Assembly: GCA_036245525.1 (NCBI GenBank)
Contig: BTPG01000004.1
Span: 232,402,764 to 232,466,763, forward strand
DNA length: 64,000 nucleotides
Reading direction: 5' to 3'
Source of the DNA: Semisulcospira habei
Lineage: Eukaryota; Mollusca; Gastropoda; Semisulcospiridae
The position numbers and the translations under genes were made by a program. This document shows, piece by piece, positions 29,640 to 39,700 of this stretch. Below the pieces are notes generated by a model that was given only the letters and a program-made list of their open reading frames with translations, did not search any database and was not told the origin of the DNA. Numbering within the stretch: the stretch's first letter is position 1; the number at the start of each line of letters is the position of its first letter.

Positions 29640-30815
29640 CGTGCGTGTGGGCTCCACCATCTCCGACTCCTTTGAACAGGAGATGGGTGTCCCACAGGGC
29701 AGTATTCTATCTCCTGTTTTATTTAGTATTAAAATTAATAACATTGTAAAGGCCGTCAAGGATGATTCTGAATGCTCTTTGTTTGTTGATAACTTTGCTT
29801 TGTGCGCACGTGGTCGAGGACTTGCGTCCCTTGAGAGGCGCTTGCAGCTGTGCGTTGATCGCATCCAGCGGTGGGTGTCTCTCGATGGATTCAAGTTCTC
29901 GCCCTCCAAGACTGTCTGTGTGCATTTTACTAACCAGACGAAATTTTTTCCAGAACCTAGCCTGAGCATTGCTGGAGTGCCAATTAAGGTGGCCGAGGAG
30001 GCAAAGTTTCTGGGGGTCATCTTTGACAAAAGACTTACCTTCCGCAACCATATTAATTACCTTAGAACCTCTTGTCAGAAGGCTCTCGACGTTCTTCATG
30101 TCATCGGTTGTACTGACTGGTGTGCGGACCGTACTGTCTTACTTCGACTGTACCGGGCCCTTGTTCGGTCCAAACTGGATTACGGCTTTGTGGTGTATGG
30201 CTCAGCTTTCAAGTCTGTGCTACAGCGTCTGAACACAATTCACTATCAGGGTCTGCGGATATGTCTTGGGGCCTTCAGGACTTCTCCAGTTCCTAGTCTG
30301 TATGCCGAGGCAGGGGAGCCTTCTCTCAAGCTCCGCTGCATCAGCCTCATGCTCAGCTACGTTCTGAAACTGAAGGCCCATCCAGACAATCCTGCCTATG
30401 ATTGTTTTTAAACCATCGTTTGCAGAGATTTACGATACCCATCCGGGAGCTGTCCGTCCACTTTGTTTCCACGTCCGACCTCATCTGCAGGCGGCCGGAT
30501 TGGACCTGGACAGAGTTTCGAAATCCCTGCAACACATCACTCCACCCTGGCTCTTACCAGTTCCAGACATCTTGCTGGACTTGACTGCCCACAAGAAAGA
30601 CTCTACTCCACCAGCCATATACCAACAGAGCCTCAATGAACTGCTTTCAAATTTTCCTGGCTATTGTCGTATCTATACGGATGGGTCAAAGTCTGAGGAT
30701 GGGAGAGTGGCTGCGGCCGCAGTGTCCTCTCGCCATCCTAGACGCCCATTTAAGCACCGCCTCCCAGACCACTCATCTGTATTTAGTGCGGAACTGCAGG
30801 CGGTTCTGCTGGCAC
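29640..30815 (+). pseudogene. LINE remnant: reverse transcriptase + RNase H
   Basis: From 29640: VGSTISDSFEQEMGVPQGSI, then a mutated catalytic box LFVDNFALC near 29780, where the family norm is (F/Y)-hydrophobic/A-D-D, so the second Asp is Asn. RT C-terminal motifs KFLGVIFDKRLTFRNHINYL and LYRALVRSKLDYGFVVYGSA follow. A +1 frameshift at the T-run near 30405 separates the next part (VFKPSFAEIYDTHPGAVRPL ... ), which reaches RNase H at CRIYTDGSK (30667) and SVFSAELQAVLLALT (30778-30820). RNase H is then cut by a palindromic repeat at 30815. 5' truncated, catalytically dead and frameshifted. The RT plus RNase H layout fits the I/Jockey-type molluscan LINEs. Confidence 0.85.
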
Positions 30816-31245
30816 TCACTTTGGGTGTCGGTAGCCGTGTTAGTCTCAATGATTCCTGCAGGACTTTAACATCACGACTAAGGCCGCTGCTGACATCCAA
30901 TCATGTAGCTCTTTGGGTGTCGGTAGCCATGTTAGTCTCAATGATTCCTGCAGGACTTAAACATCACGACTAAAGCCGCTGTTGATATCCAATCATGTAG
31001 CTCTTTGGGTGTCGGTAGCCGTGTTAGTGGCAATGATTCCTGCAGGACTAAAACATGGCGACTAAAGTCGCTGCTGACATCCAATCATTTAGCCCGCTGT
31101 GAGATGGCCTTAGTCGCCTGCTCGGCGTTAAACCCAAATAACTAACTAACTCGAATCATTGAGCTCTTTGGGTGTCGGTAGCCGTGTTAGTCGCAATGAT
31201 TCCTGCAGGACTAAAACATCGTGACTAAAGCCGCTGCTGACATCC
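30815..31245 (+). repeat. Four copies of an ~85-bp palindromic repeat with SINE-like tail
   Basis: Units begin CTTTGGGTGTCGGTAGCC at about 30818, 30909, 31001 and 31166 and each contains ATTCCTGCAGGACT and CGACTAAAGCCGCTG. Between the third and fourth units lies CGCCTGCTCGGCGTTAAACC then CAAATAACTAACTAAC (31110-31150), the tail style of molluscan SINEs. The single copy at 8888 is the same unit. Confidence 0.88.
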
Positions 31246-31254
31246 GAAAATGGG

Positions 31255-31871
31255 TCGAGCGTAATCTGTCTGAAAGGCAGCTTTCACATCGTCACGCTGA
31301 AGGCTGACAACATCAAGCTTTTTCTTGGGGGTGGGGGGGGGGGGGGGGGGCATTTTTGGGGTTTTGGCTTGAAGTGGAGCCAGAGTTTGCAGCGGACAAG
31401 GCGGTGGTCAGTGTGGCACTCTGCGCTGGGCATCACTCTGGTGAGGAGGACATCACTGCGGTCCCTCTGACGCACTAGGACATAGTCGATAAGGTGCCAG
31501 TGTTTGGAGCGAGGATGCATCCAGGTGGTCTTTCGACTGTCCTTTTGCTGAAAAGTAGTGTTGGTGATGACAAGTTGCTGCTCCGCACAGAACTCCAACA
31601 GTAGGCGGCCATTGTCATTGCAGTTCCCGACGCCATGCTTGCCGAGGACTCCTTTCCAGGCTTCAGAGTCCTGGCCCACTCTGGCGTTGAAGTCGCCAAG
31701 GATGATGACTTTGTCATCTGCAGGGGTGCTCTGTAGGAGGCTGCGCAGGTCAGTGTAGAACTTGTCCTTTTCTGCAGGCTCTGCCAGGAGGGTTGGGGAG
31801 TACACACTGAGAAGGGTGACGTGTTGCTGGTGTCTCAGTGGGAGGCGCATGGACATGATGCGGTCTGACAC
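31255..31871 (-). pseudogene. LINE endonuclease fragment with poly-C expansion
   Basis: The minus strand encodes the C-terminal two-thirds of an apurinic-type endonuclease: HVTLLSVYSPTL, VIILGDFNARVGQD (31680), RKTTWMHPRSKHWHLIDYVL (31500) and ECHTDHRLVRCKLWL (31400), with active-site GDFN and TDH present. Inside the codons just after KPKPQK there is a run of ~23 C (G on the plus strand, 31328-31350), after which KKLDVVSLQRDD resumes. The N-terminus and RT are absent. Motifs fit the same family as the LINEs at 12240 and 44162. Confidence 0.85.
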
Positions 31872-31919
31872 AGCAGTTTAGCCTATACTCTTTAGTTTTC
31901 AGCTGGCTGCCCGCCGGCG

Positions 31920-32085
31920 CGCGCCAGCACACTTGTGAGATCGGCTTCGCGGGAACACTGAGATAGCGAGGCAGCCTCCTTCCCCTTACTATCAGCGCGC
32001 TAAATACCATCACTGATAAGGCGCCAGCTATGCGGTCTCGCTTCCGCTGGGGATGCGAATAGCGCAGCAGCCGTCTTTGTTTACA
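31920..32085 (-). repeat. Dispersed repeat, copy 2 (inverted partner of 19025-19190)
   Basis: Read on the minus strand: CATCCCCAGCGGAAGCGAGA, TGGCGCCTTATCAGTGATGG and GAGGCTGCCTCGCTATCTCA align to 19030-19145. It lies directly beyond the 5' end of the endonuclease fragment. Confidence 0.75.
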
Positions 32086-32814
32086 GTACTACTGTGCTTG
32101 ACCCCGATTAGCTCTTAACCTCTGCTGCATACATCGGCGAATAAGCTGTAAATTACAGATGTTGTCTGTAAACCGGAATTAATTCACCTGCAGTTGTGAG
32201 TGATTATTTGAACATACGTCATCTTGTAGAGAAGAAATTGTACTATCTTTGGACACGAAACATGCTGGGGTAATCTGCGTGGATGTTTGTCATGCACTGG
32301 CTCAAAGTATCACTAGGAGACGGATTAGATGCAGCCTTCCGTTAGTTTATCAAACTTTTTATCACATCACTGTTCATAAACAAAAGTTTTTGGAAAGTTC
32401 AGACAAAGTCAGTGCTGTCAACAGATGTCTCAACTGGCATATCCCATGCTAAAAACTTCAATCAACATACCTGAGTCCTGCTACAGCCGGTTTGGTGGGC
32501 CAAGTGAAAACAGTAATCCATTCAGAGCACGCCGACATGAAGTATGCAAATTTTACCGATTCAGTCAGTGTTTTTAACAATATCACAATTTTAACACAGT
32601 TTGAAAACAATACACAAAGCAGAGGTTCAACTATTTGCTGTTCAGAAATTCAGTTCCGGCTAAATGTCACATTAAAATGGCATAAAATGAGTGTGTCTAC
32701 AGGGTCACTATGATCCTGTATCTAAACTTGATAGGCCGATCAGTGTCATTTTTTGGACGTGTAACGGTCTTCTACCACAAAGTGCCCACTCGGCACTGGC
32801 CTCCACGTGGCGTG
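32086..32814. other. No recognised feature
   Basis: A/T-rich, only ORFs of 67-73 codons, no motif recognised. Confidence 0.55.
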
Positions 32815-33062
32815 GCCCCCACCCGGGTCTGCCCTGGGGGACTTGGGTGGGGTTAGGTACTTTTTAGTTCCCAGGGTCACCCTGGTCAGCCCCACAGGGT
32901 GGGTTTTCCTCTCTTTTCTGGGGCATGTGTTTCTGTCTACCCGAGGTCCATTCACCTGTATTTGCCTTTTTAAAACTCTCCCTACTGTCTGCACTGCACG
33001 TAGCTCTTGATATTGGATGTGTGTTGCTAAATGGTCTTAGCTTTATTTAAGCCCAATGTGTT
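32815..33062 (+). mobile_element. Short dispersed repeat, copy C
   Basis: Best-preserved plus-strand copy of the family seen at 3445-3828: from CCCCACCCGGGTCTGCCCTG to GGTCTTAGCTTTATTTAAGC. It lacks the terminal GGGACGTTAAGC tail. Confidence 0.8.
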
Positions 33063-33750
33063 AGGTAAAGACTACCCCCAGGCGCCCCGCCTCCCGCTGC
33101 TTTATGTAGTAGGTGTTCAGTGGAAGGCTCAAAATGATAGGTCTGTCATTCCTTCTCTCCCACTACCCCTCTCCTTTCTAGATCTAGTGAGCGATGCAGT
33201 CACAAAAAGGGCAGCTGATGTACTGATGACACAATGCAAGCTTACCAGCCTGGAATTACATGTCATTAGCACAGCATTCTTAAAATTGAATGAAAATTAC
33301 GTCCCTTGGAGCTAATCTGATCGAGTGCATTTTTGGGCTTTGGACGACGCCTAAAGTAAAAAATGTATAATATATTTGTTTTCCTCCCTACGTCACACGA
33401 CCAGTCACTTTAGCGCAAACCGTACCATGTGACCGTGATATGAAAACCCCTGTAGCGAAAAATGGTGGACGTTTTGTAGTTTGTAGCCCTCTCGATGACG
33501 CATTGATCTTGGATGCCAGTTTTATTCTATAAACGATCGCCAAACGTTCTAAAGTACAAAGTTACTTAGTGTTGTTCCAAACAAGTACACTCAGTACTGG
33601 AGACGGTAACGTCATGACATTTTAAATTACGTCATAAGTCTATTCTGTATAAAGAGTTCCTTTGACGTCAGTCATGTCTGGCGTGATCCAGGTCGGAAGA
33701 TGTCTTCTTGATTTCTTTTACGAAAATAGCGGAGGAATGAAAACAAATAC
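33063..33750. other. No recognised feature
   Basis: Only a 94-codon ORF (33031-33315) without motif. No repeat identified. Confidence 0.5.
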
Positions 33751-33880
33751 GTTATTGGTCGGAGGGGTTCGCTGCACGGACCCTTGTAGGCCTTCGGGAG
33801 GTCAAAGGGATCATTGTACCCCTCTCTTCGACCTCCCTCAGGCCTACAAAGGTCCGTATAGCGAACCCCTCCGACCAATA

Positions 33881-33882
<2 letters not shown>
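33751..33882. repeat. Long imperfect inverted repeat (~62-bp arms) beside (TA)n
   Basis: GTTATTGGTCGGAGGGGTTC at 33751 pairs with GAACCCCTCCGACCAATAAC ending at 33882. Further in, GACC(C)TTGTAGGCCT pairs with AGGCCTACAAAGGTC. The loop is only a few bases. No coding capacity: fold-back or MITE-like, next to a TA microsatellite. Confidence 0.9.

Positions 33883-33884
<2 letters not shown>

Positions 33885-33942
<58 letters not shown>
33885..33942. repeat. (TA)n microsatellite
   Basis: About 29 uninterrupted TA units directly after the inverted repeat. Confidence 0.97.
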
Positions 33943-33948
<6 letters not shown>

Positions 33949-34363
33949 GGTGGAGTTGTTGATTCTCTGCAGTACCTTTGTTATGTGCTTTTATGACATG
34001 ATGGACTGATGAATTGTGAAAGGACATTGACAGAACTAGATGTTAACAGTACTTAATTTACATAAACCGTTTCTGAAAAGATTCCGAAGATTTTGCTACT
34101 GTTAGAAAACGTGACAAACTATAGAGTTTCTAAAATTAAATCATTGTATGTCCACTGACACTGAATTACATGTCTTCTTCTTTGCAAAGTTAGCCATGAA
34201 AAATGTTGGGCACAGCTTTGTCAAACTGTGTATAGTTCTTATTTGATGTCATCAATAAAAATGTATATTATCTGTGACAGACACTCTCCTCTTATGTTCA
34301 GTGTCAATGTTTTATATCTGTCTTACCAGTTGCATCATGCAGCCATTGTGAAATGTATTTACT

Positions 34364-34577
34364 TTAACTCATTCTACCCCAACACCGAAATCCCAAAATT
34401 TTGCCGTTGTCCTTTGAAGACTGCATTGCAGTGCAGGACACAGATCGACCATGATAGTTCAAGGGTGATGCCAGAATAGCTTGGCGCCCATAGGCGCCAA
34501 GCTATTCTGGCATCACCCTTGAACTATCATGGCCTATCCTTATCTTCCTGGTGTGTGTGGGGGGTAGGATGAGTTAA
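34364..34577. mobile_element. TTAAC-terminal palindromic element, subfamily A
   Basis: TTAACTCATTCTACCCC at 34364 mirrors GGGGTAGGATGAGTTAA ending at 34577. The centre, 34449-34532, is a perfect palindrome: two 40-bp arms around the loop CATA. Left of it lies a conserved block (GCCGTTGTCCTTTGAAGACT). No ORF. The size, terminal repeats and dispersal suggest a MITE; no target duplication was verified. Confidence 0.88.
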
Positions 34578-34766
34578 TTACAGTATGGTTAACATATACA
34601 ATGTGATTTTTAAACTAAATTATTGTCTTGTTCCATTCGCATGTTGTGAAAACTACCAAATCCAAGGCAGCATGAAAGTAATTGGAGCACGTAACAAATA
34701 CACTTTAGAGTCTGTCCACAAAATAAACCACACAGCAACACATCATCCCACTAAACGCAGCATTGG

Positions 34767-34772
34767 TTTATT
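34767..34772 (-). promoter_or_regulatory. Polyadenylation signal AATAAA
   Basis: AATAAA on the minus strand, 22 bases after the stop at 34794. It fits a 3' end for the candidate exon pair at 34794-35256, but is short and could be chance. Confidence 0.3.
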
Positions 34773-34793
34773 CTTGTTTCGCTGTGTTCTCAT

Positions 34794-34904
34794 TCAGTTA
34801 CAAAGACCCAAGTCTGCCTTTCTGAGGAGACCATCCACGTGTAGTTCCTTTGTCATGTTACTAATTTCAGAAGCACGTGTATGGTCAAACACTTTCACAG
34901 TCCC
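34794..34904 (-). CDS. Candidate terminal exon (36 codons)
   Basis: On the minus strand an acceptor-like CACTCAG ends at 34905. The open frame encodes GTVKVFDHTRASEISNMT and onward to TGA at 34796-34794. Phase 0 matches the donor at 35022, implying a 118-bp intron. No family match is recognised in this segment. Inference only. Confidence 0.25.
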   Translation of the reverse strand, partial: GTVKVFDHTRASEISNMTKELHVDGLLRKADLGLCN

Positions 34905-35022
34905 CTGAGTGGTCATTTTGTAACGGTGTGAATGTACACGGAAGTCACATCTCTAATTCCCTTCTCCCATGCATGCTTACTATTTTGACATTTGCTACCA
35001 ACGTAAAACAAAAACTGCTTAC

Positions 35023-35256
35023 CTCGAGAAGACTCGTGCATGACTGCTTCATGCAGCTCTTCTTTTCTATGTCTGAAGGCATTTCTCGACAATGTCCACA
35101 GACACACCAATCTGGATTGTTGGACGGACTGTCAGGTGGATGGTCGCCTTGTTGAGGACGCTGGGGTGGTACATCAAAAACAAGGCTTGGATATTTTTCC
35201 ATCATGTCCGAGAACAGCTCCCTCAGTCTGTCTGCAGAAGCATCTTTCAGCAGTAC
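35023..35256 (-). CDS. Candidate exon: P2X7 C-terminal-like cysteine motif
   Basis: A polypyrimidine tract and CAG (TTTTTTTTGTACAG) end at 35257, and a GTAAGC donor starts at 35022, framing a 234-bp exon that is open in phase 0 (78 codons). It encodes LRELFSDMMEKYPSLVFDVP ... PDWCVCGHCREMPSDIEKKS. The WC-X-CG-X-C-X2-M-P/T pattern is the hallmark of the cytoplasmic cysteine-rich domain of P2X7 receptors and of many invertebrate proteins that carry this domain alone (family knowledge). The later part of the domain is missing or diverged. It may be one exon of a host gene, or a domain captured or duplicated by transposition. Confidence 0.45.
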
Positions 35257-35304
35257 CTGTACAAAAAAAACAAAACAACAACAGGCATTTGTACATCAAC
35301 ATTT

Positions 35305-35400
35305 GGGGGGGGGGGGAGGGGGGGGGGGTTGTTTAGTTATAAAATTAAATTAATGATTTCTTTTTATTTTGGGGGGGGGGGAGGGGGGAGAGACACTGCA
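35305..35400 (+). repeat. Two G-rich tracts
   Basis: G-runs broken by A at 35305-35328 and 35371-35388. They are followed by AAGATCAGCCCCTGCCC. Confidence 0.9.
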
Positions 35401-35484
35401 CCCCCACCCCCAAGATCAGCCCCTGCCCTGAAAAATAAACTTCATGTTGTGGTCTCAAAAGCAACCATCTTAAAAAATCAAAAG

Positions 35485-35828
35485 CACATCTGAGAATTCT
35501 TTTTATAGACTTTTCTAATGCTGTTAATACTGTTGAACCACTGATGCTTTTGCAGCGTATGATGGACTTTAATGTGAACACAAACATTATTCTGTGGGTG
35601 CGAGACTTTTTGAAGGACAGGCCACAACGTGTAAATGTACACGGCAGTCTGTCTGACCAAATGGTGTCAAATTTGGGCTGCCCTCAAGGTTGTGTTTTCT
35701 CTCCGACATTGTTTTCTATATACACAGACCATATGCGTTGTCACACTGCCACTTCTCGTCTCTTAAAGTTCTCAGATGACATGGCTTGTGTATGCCTACT
35801 CCAAAAAGAAGACAGTCTGGCTGAGTAC
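35485..35828 (+). pseudogene. LINE RT fragment (L2/Rex1-like)
   Basis: Encodes FIDFSNAVNTVEPLMLLQ (35503), VNTNIILWVRDFLKDRPQRV (35570), LGCPQGCVFSPTLFSIYTDH (35673) and LLKFSDDMACV (35760), i.e. RT motifs A to C, with FSDD in place of the usual FADD. A tandem repeat (35829 on) replaces everything downstream. Truncated at both ends. Confidence 0.8.
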
Positions 35829-36437
35829 TTTGTAATGCCCTCCCCTAAGTGAAACCCACAGTCACGGTAATGCCCTCCCCTAAGTGAAACCCACAGTCAC
35901 GGTAATGCCCTCCCGTAAGTGAAACCCACAGTCACGGTAATGCCCTCTCTTAAGTGAAACCCACAGTCACGGTAATGCCCTCCCCTAAGTGAAGCCCACA
36001 GTCACGGTAATGCCCTCCCCCAAGTGAAACCCACAGTCACGGTAATGCCCTCCCCTAAGTGAAGCCCACAGTGACGGTAATGCCCTCCCGTAAGTGAAAC
36101 CCAGTCACGGTAATGCCCTCCCGTAAGTGAAACCCACAGTCATGGTAATGCCCTCCCCTAAGTGAAGCCCACAGTGACGGTAATGCCCTCCCGTAAGTGA
36201 AACCCAGTCACGGTAATGCCCTCCCGTAAGTGAAACCCACAGTCATGGTAATGCCCTCCCCTAAGTGAAGCCCACAGTGACGGTAATGCCCTCCCGTAAG
36301 TGAAACCCAGTCACGGTAATGCCCTCCCCTAAGTGAAGCCCACAGTCACGGTAATGCCCTCCCGTAAGTGAAACCCAGTCACGGTAATGCCCTCCCGTAA
36401 GTGAAACCCACAGTCATGGTAATGCCCTCCCCTAAGT
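35829..36437 (+). repeat. 35-bp minisatellite, ~17 copies
   Basis: Unit GTAATGCCCTCCCCTAAGTG followed by AAACCCACAGTCACG, with CC(C/G)TAAG, AA/GAAGC and 3-bp-shorter variants; runs of two or three variant types recur in the same order, indicating higher-order duplication. Confidence 0.95.
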
Positions 36438-36552
36438 GCCTCTAACATGTTCTTACTGTCGCAACCGCCCGCCCGTTGCTAGTACTTAAAACGCATTTCC
36501 TACCGCATTTTACATTTTAAAAAATTCAGTCTAAATGTGAAAATTAGAATGC

Positions 36553-36664
36553 AACTAGTGAAGAGGGCCAAGCACAACACACAGTGAAGAGGGCCAAGCA
36601 CAACACACAGTGAAGAGGGCCAAGCACAACACACAGTGAAGAGGGCCAAGCACAACACACAGTT
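36553..36664 (+). repeat. 26-bp tandem repeat, ~4 copies, then (TA)n/(CA)n
   Basis: Unit GTGAAGAGGGCCAAGCACAA followed by CACACA. It ends in a short TA/CA tract (36671-36699). GAGGGCCA resembles the start of the adjacent 101-bp satellite monomer. Confidence 0.9.
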
Positions 36665-36734
36665 ACATCCATATATATATATATATATACACACACACAA
36701 AGACATATGAAGCATAAAAGATAATTGGCATGCA

Positions 36735-39700
36735 GCATAATAGCAAGAGGGCCAGGCTGTCCCTGCCACCCTCAGTCCACTTTGCAATAACATTTAACAA
36801 GAAATTAAAATGAAGCTTAAAAGATGACATGACATGCTGAAAGGAAAGAGGGCCAGGCTGTCCCTGCCACCCTCAGTCCACTTTGCAATAACATTTCACA
36901 AGAAATTAAAATGAAGCTTAAAAGATGACATGACATGCTGAAAGGAAAGAGGGCCAGGCTGTACCTGCCACCCTCAGTCCACTTTGCAATAACATTTCAC
37001 AAGAAATTAAAATGAAGCTTAAAAGATGACATGACATGCTGAAAGGAAAGAGGGCCAGGCTGTCCCTGCCACCCTCAGTCCACTTTGCAATAACATTTCA
37101 CAAGAAATTAAAATGAAGCTTAAAAGATGACATGACATGCTGAAAGGAAAGAGGGCCAGGCTGTCCCTGCCACCCTCAGTCCACTTTGCAATAACATTTC
37201 ACAAGAAATTAAAATGAAGCTTAAAAGATGACATGACATGCTGAAAGGAAAGAGGGCCAGGCTGTCCCTGCCACCCTCAGTCCACTTTGCAATAACATTT
37301 CACAAGAAATTAAAATGAAGCTTAAAAGATGACATGACATGCTGAAAGGAAAGAGGGCCAGGCTGTCCCTGCCACCCTCAGTCCACTTTGCAATAACATT
37401 TCACAAGAAATTAAAATGAAGCTTAAAAGATGACATGACAATAATGACATGCTGAAAGGAAAGAGGGCCAGGCTGTCCCTGCCACCCTCAGTCCACTTTG
37501 CAATAACATTTCACAAGAAATTAAAATGAAGCTTAAAAGATGACATGACATGCTGAAAGGAAAGAGGGCCAGGCTGTACCTGCCACCCTCAGTCCACTTT
37601 GCAATAACATTTAACAAGAAATTAAAATGAAGCTTAAAAGATGACATGACATGCTGAAAGGAAAGAGGGCCAGGCTGTACCTGCCACCCTCAGTCCACTT
37701 TGCAATAACATTTCACAAGAAATTAAAATGAAGCTTAAAAGATGACATGACATGCTGAAAGGAAAGAGGGCCAGGCTGTACCTGCCACCCTCAGTCCACT
37801 TTGCAATAACATTTCACAAGAAATTAAAATGAAGCTTAAAAGATGACATGACATGCTGAAAGGAAAGAGGGCCAGGCTGTACCTGCCACCCTCAGTCCAC
37901 TTTGCAATAACATTTCACAAGAAATTAAAATGAAGCTTAAAAGATGACATGACATGCTGAAAGGAAAGAGGGCCAGGCTGTCCCTGCCACCCTCAGTCCA
38001 CTTTGCAATAACATTTCACAAGAAATTAAAATGAAGCTTAAAAGATGACATGACATGCTGAAAGGAAAGAGGGCCAGGCTGTACCTGCCACCCTCAGTCC
38101 ACTTTGCAATAACATTTCACAAGAAATTAAAATGAAGCTTAAAAGATGACATGACATGCTGAAAGGAAAGAGGGCCAGGCTGTCCCTGCCACCCTCAGTC
38201 CACTTTGCAATAACATTTCACAAGAAATTAAAATGAAGCTTAAAAGATGACATGACATGCTGAAAGGAAAGAGGGCCAGGCTGTACCTGCCACCCTCAGT
38301 CCACTTTGCAATAACATTTAACAAGAAATTAAAATGAAGCTTAAAAGATGACATGACATGCTGAAAGGAAAGAGGGCCAGGCTGTACCTGCCACCCTCAG
38401 TCCACTTTGCAATAACATTTCACAAGAAATTAAAATGAAGCTTAAAAGATGACATGACATGCTGAAAGGAAAGAGGGCCAGGCTGTACCTGCCACCCTCA
38501 GTCCACTTTGCAATAACATTTCACAAGAAATTAAAATGAAGCTTAAAAGATGACATGACATGCTGAAAGGAAAGAGGGCCAGGCTGTACCTGCCACCCTC
38601 AGTCCACTTTGCAATAACATTTCACAAGAAATTAAAATGAAGCTTAAAAGATGACATGACATGCTGAAAGGAAAGAGGGCCAGGCTGTACCTGCCACCCT
38701 CAGTCCACTTTGCAATAACATTTAACAAGAAATTAAAATGAAGCTTAAAAGATGACATGACATGCTGAAAGGAAAGAGGGCCAGGCTGTACCTGCCACCC
38801 TCAGTCCACTTTGCAATAACATTTCACAAGAAATTAAAATGAAGCTTAAAAGATGACATGACATGCTGAAAGGAAAGAGGGCCAGGCTGTACCTGCCACC
38901 CTCAGTCCACTTTGCAATAACATTTCACAAGAAATTAAAATGAAGCTTAAAAGATGACATGACATGCTGAAAGGAAAGAGGGCCAGGCTGTACCTGCCAC
39001 CCTCAGTCCACTTTGCAATAACATTTCACAAGAAATTAAAATGAAGCTTAAAAGATGACATGACATGCTGAAAGGAAAGAGGGCCAGGCTGTCCCTGCCA
39101 CCCTCAGTCCACTTTGCAATAACATTTCACAAGAAATTAAAATGAAGCTTAAAAGATGACATGACATGCTGAAAGGAAAGAGGGCCAGGCTGTACCTGCC
39201 ACCCTCAGTCCACTTTGCAATAACATTTCACAAGAAATTAAAATGAAGCTTAAAAGATGACATGACATGCTGAAAGGAAAGAGGGCCAGGCTGTACCTGC
39301 CACCCTCAGTCCACTTTGCAATAACATTTAACAAGAAATTAAAATGAAGCTTAAAAGATGACATGACATGCTGAAAGGAAAGAGGGCCAGGCTGTACCTG
39401 CCACCCTCAGTCCACTTTGCAATAACATTTCACAAGAAATTAAAATGAAGCTTAAAAGATGACATGACATGCTGAAAGGAAAGAGGGCCAGGCTGTACCT
39501 GCCACCCTCAGTCCACTTTGCAATAACATTTCACAAGAAATTAAAATGAAGCTTAAAAGATGACATGACATGCTGAAAGGAAAGAGGGCCAGGCTGTCCC
39601 TGCCACCCTCAGTCCACTTTGCAATAACATTTCACAAGAAATTAAAATGAAGCTTAAAAGATGACATGACATGCTGAAAGGAAAGAGGGCCAGGCTGTCC

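Noticed and set aside
35829..36437. CRISPR-like array
   Set aside because: Units are contiguous 35-bp minisatellite repeats with no unique spacers; the sequence is eukaryotic. The same holds for the 21-, 29-, 47-, 74-, 83- and 101-bp arrays.
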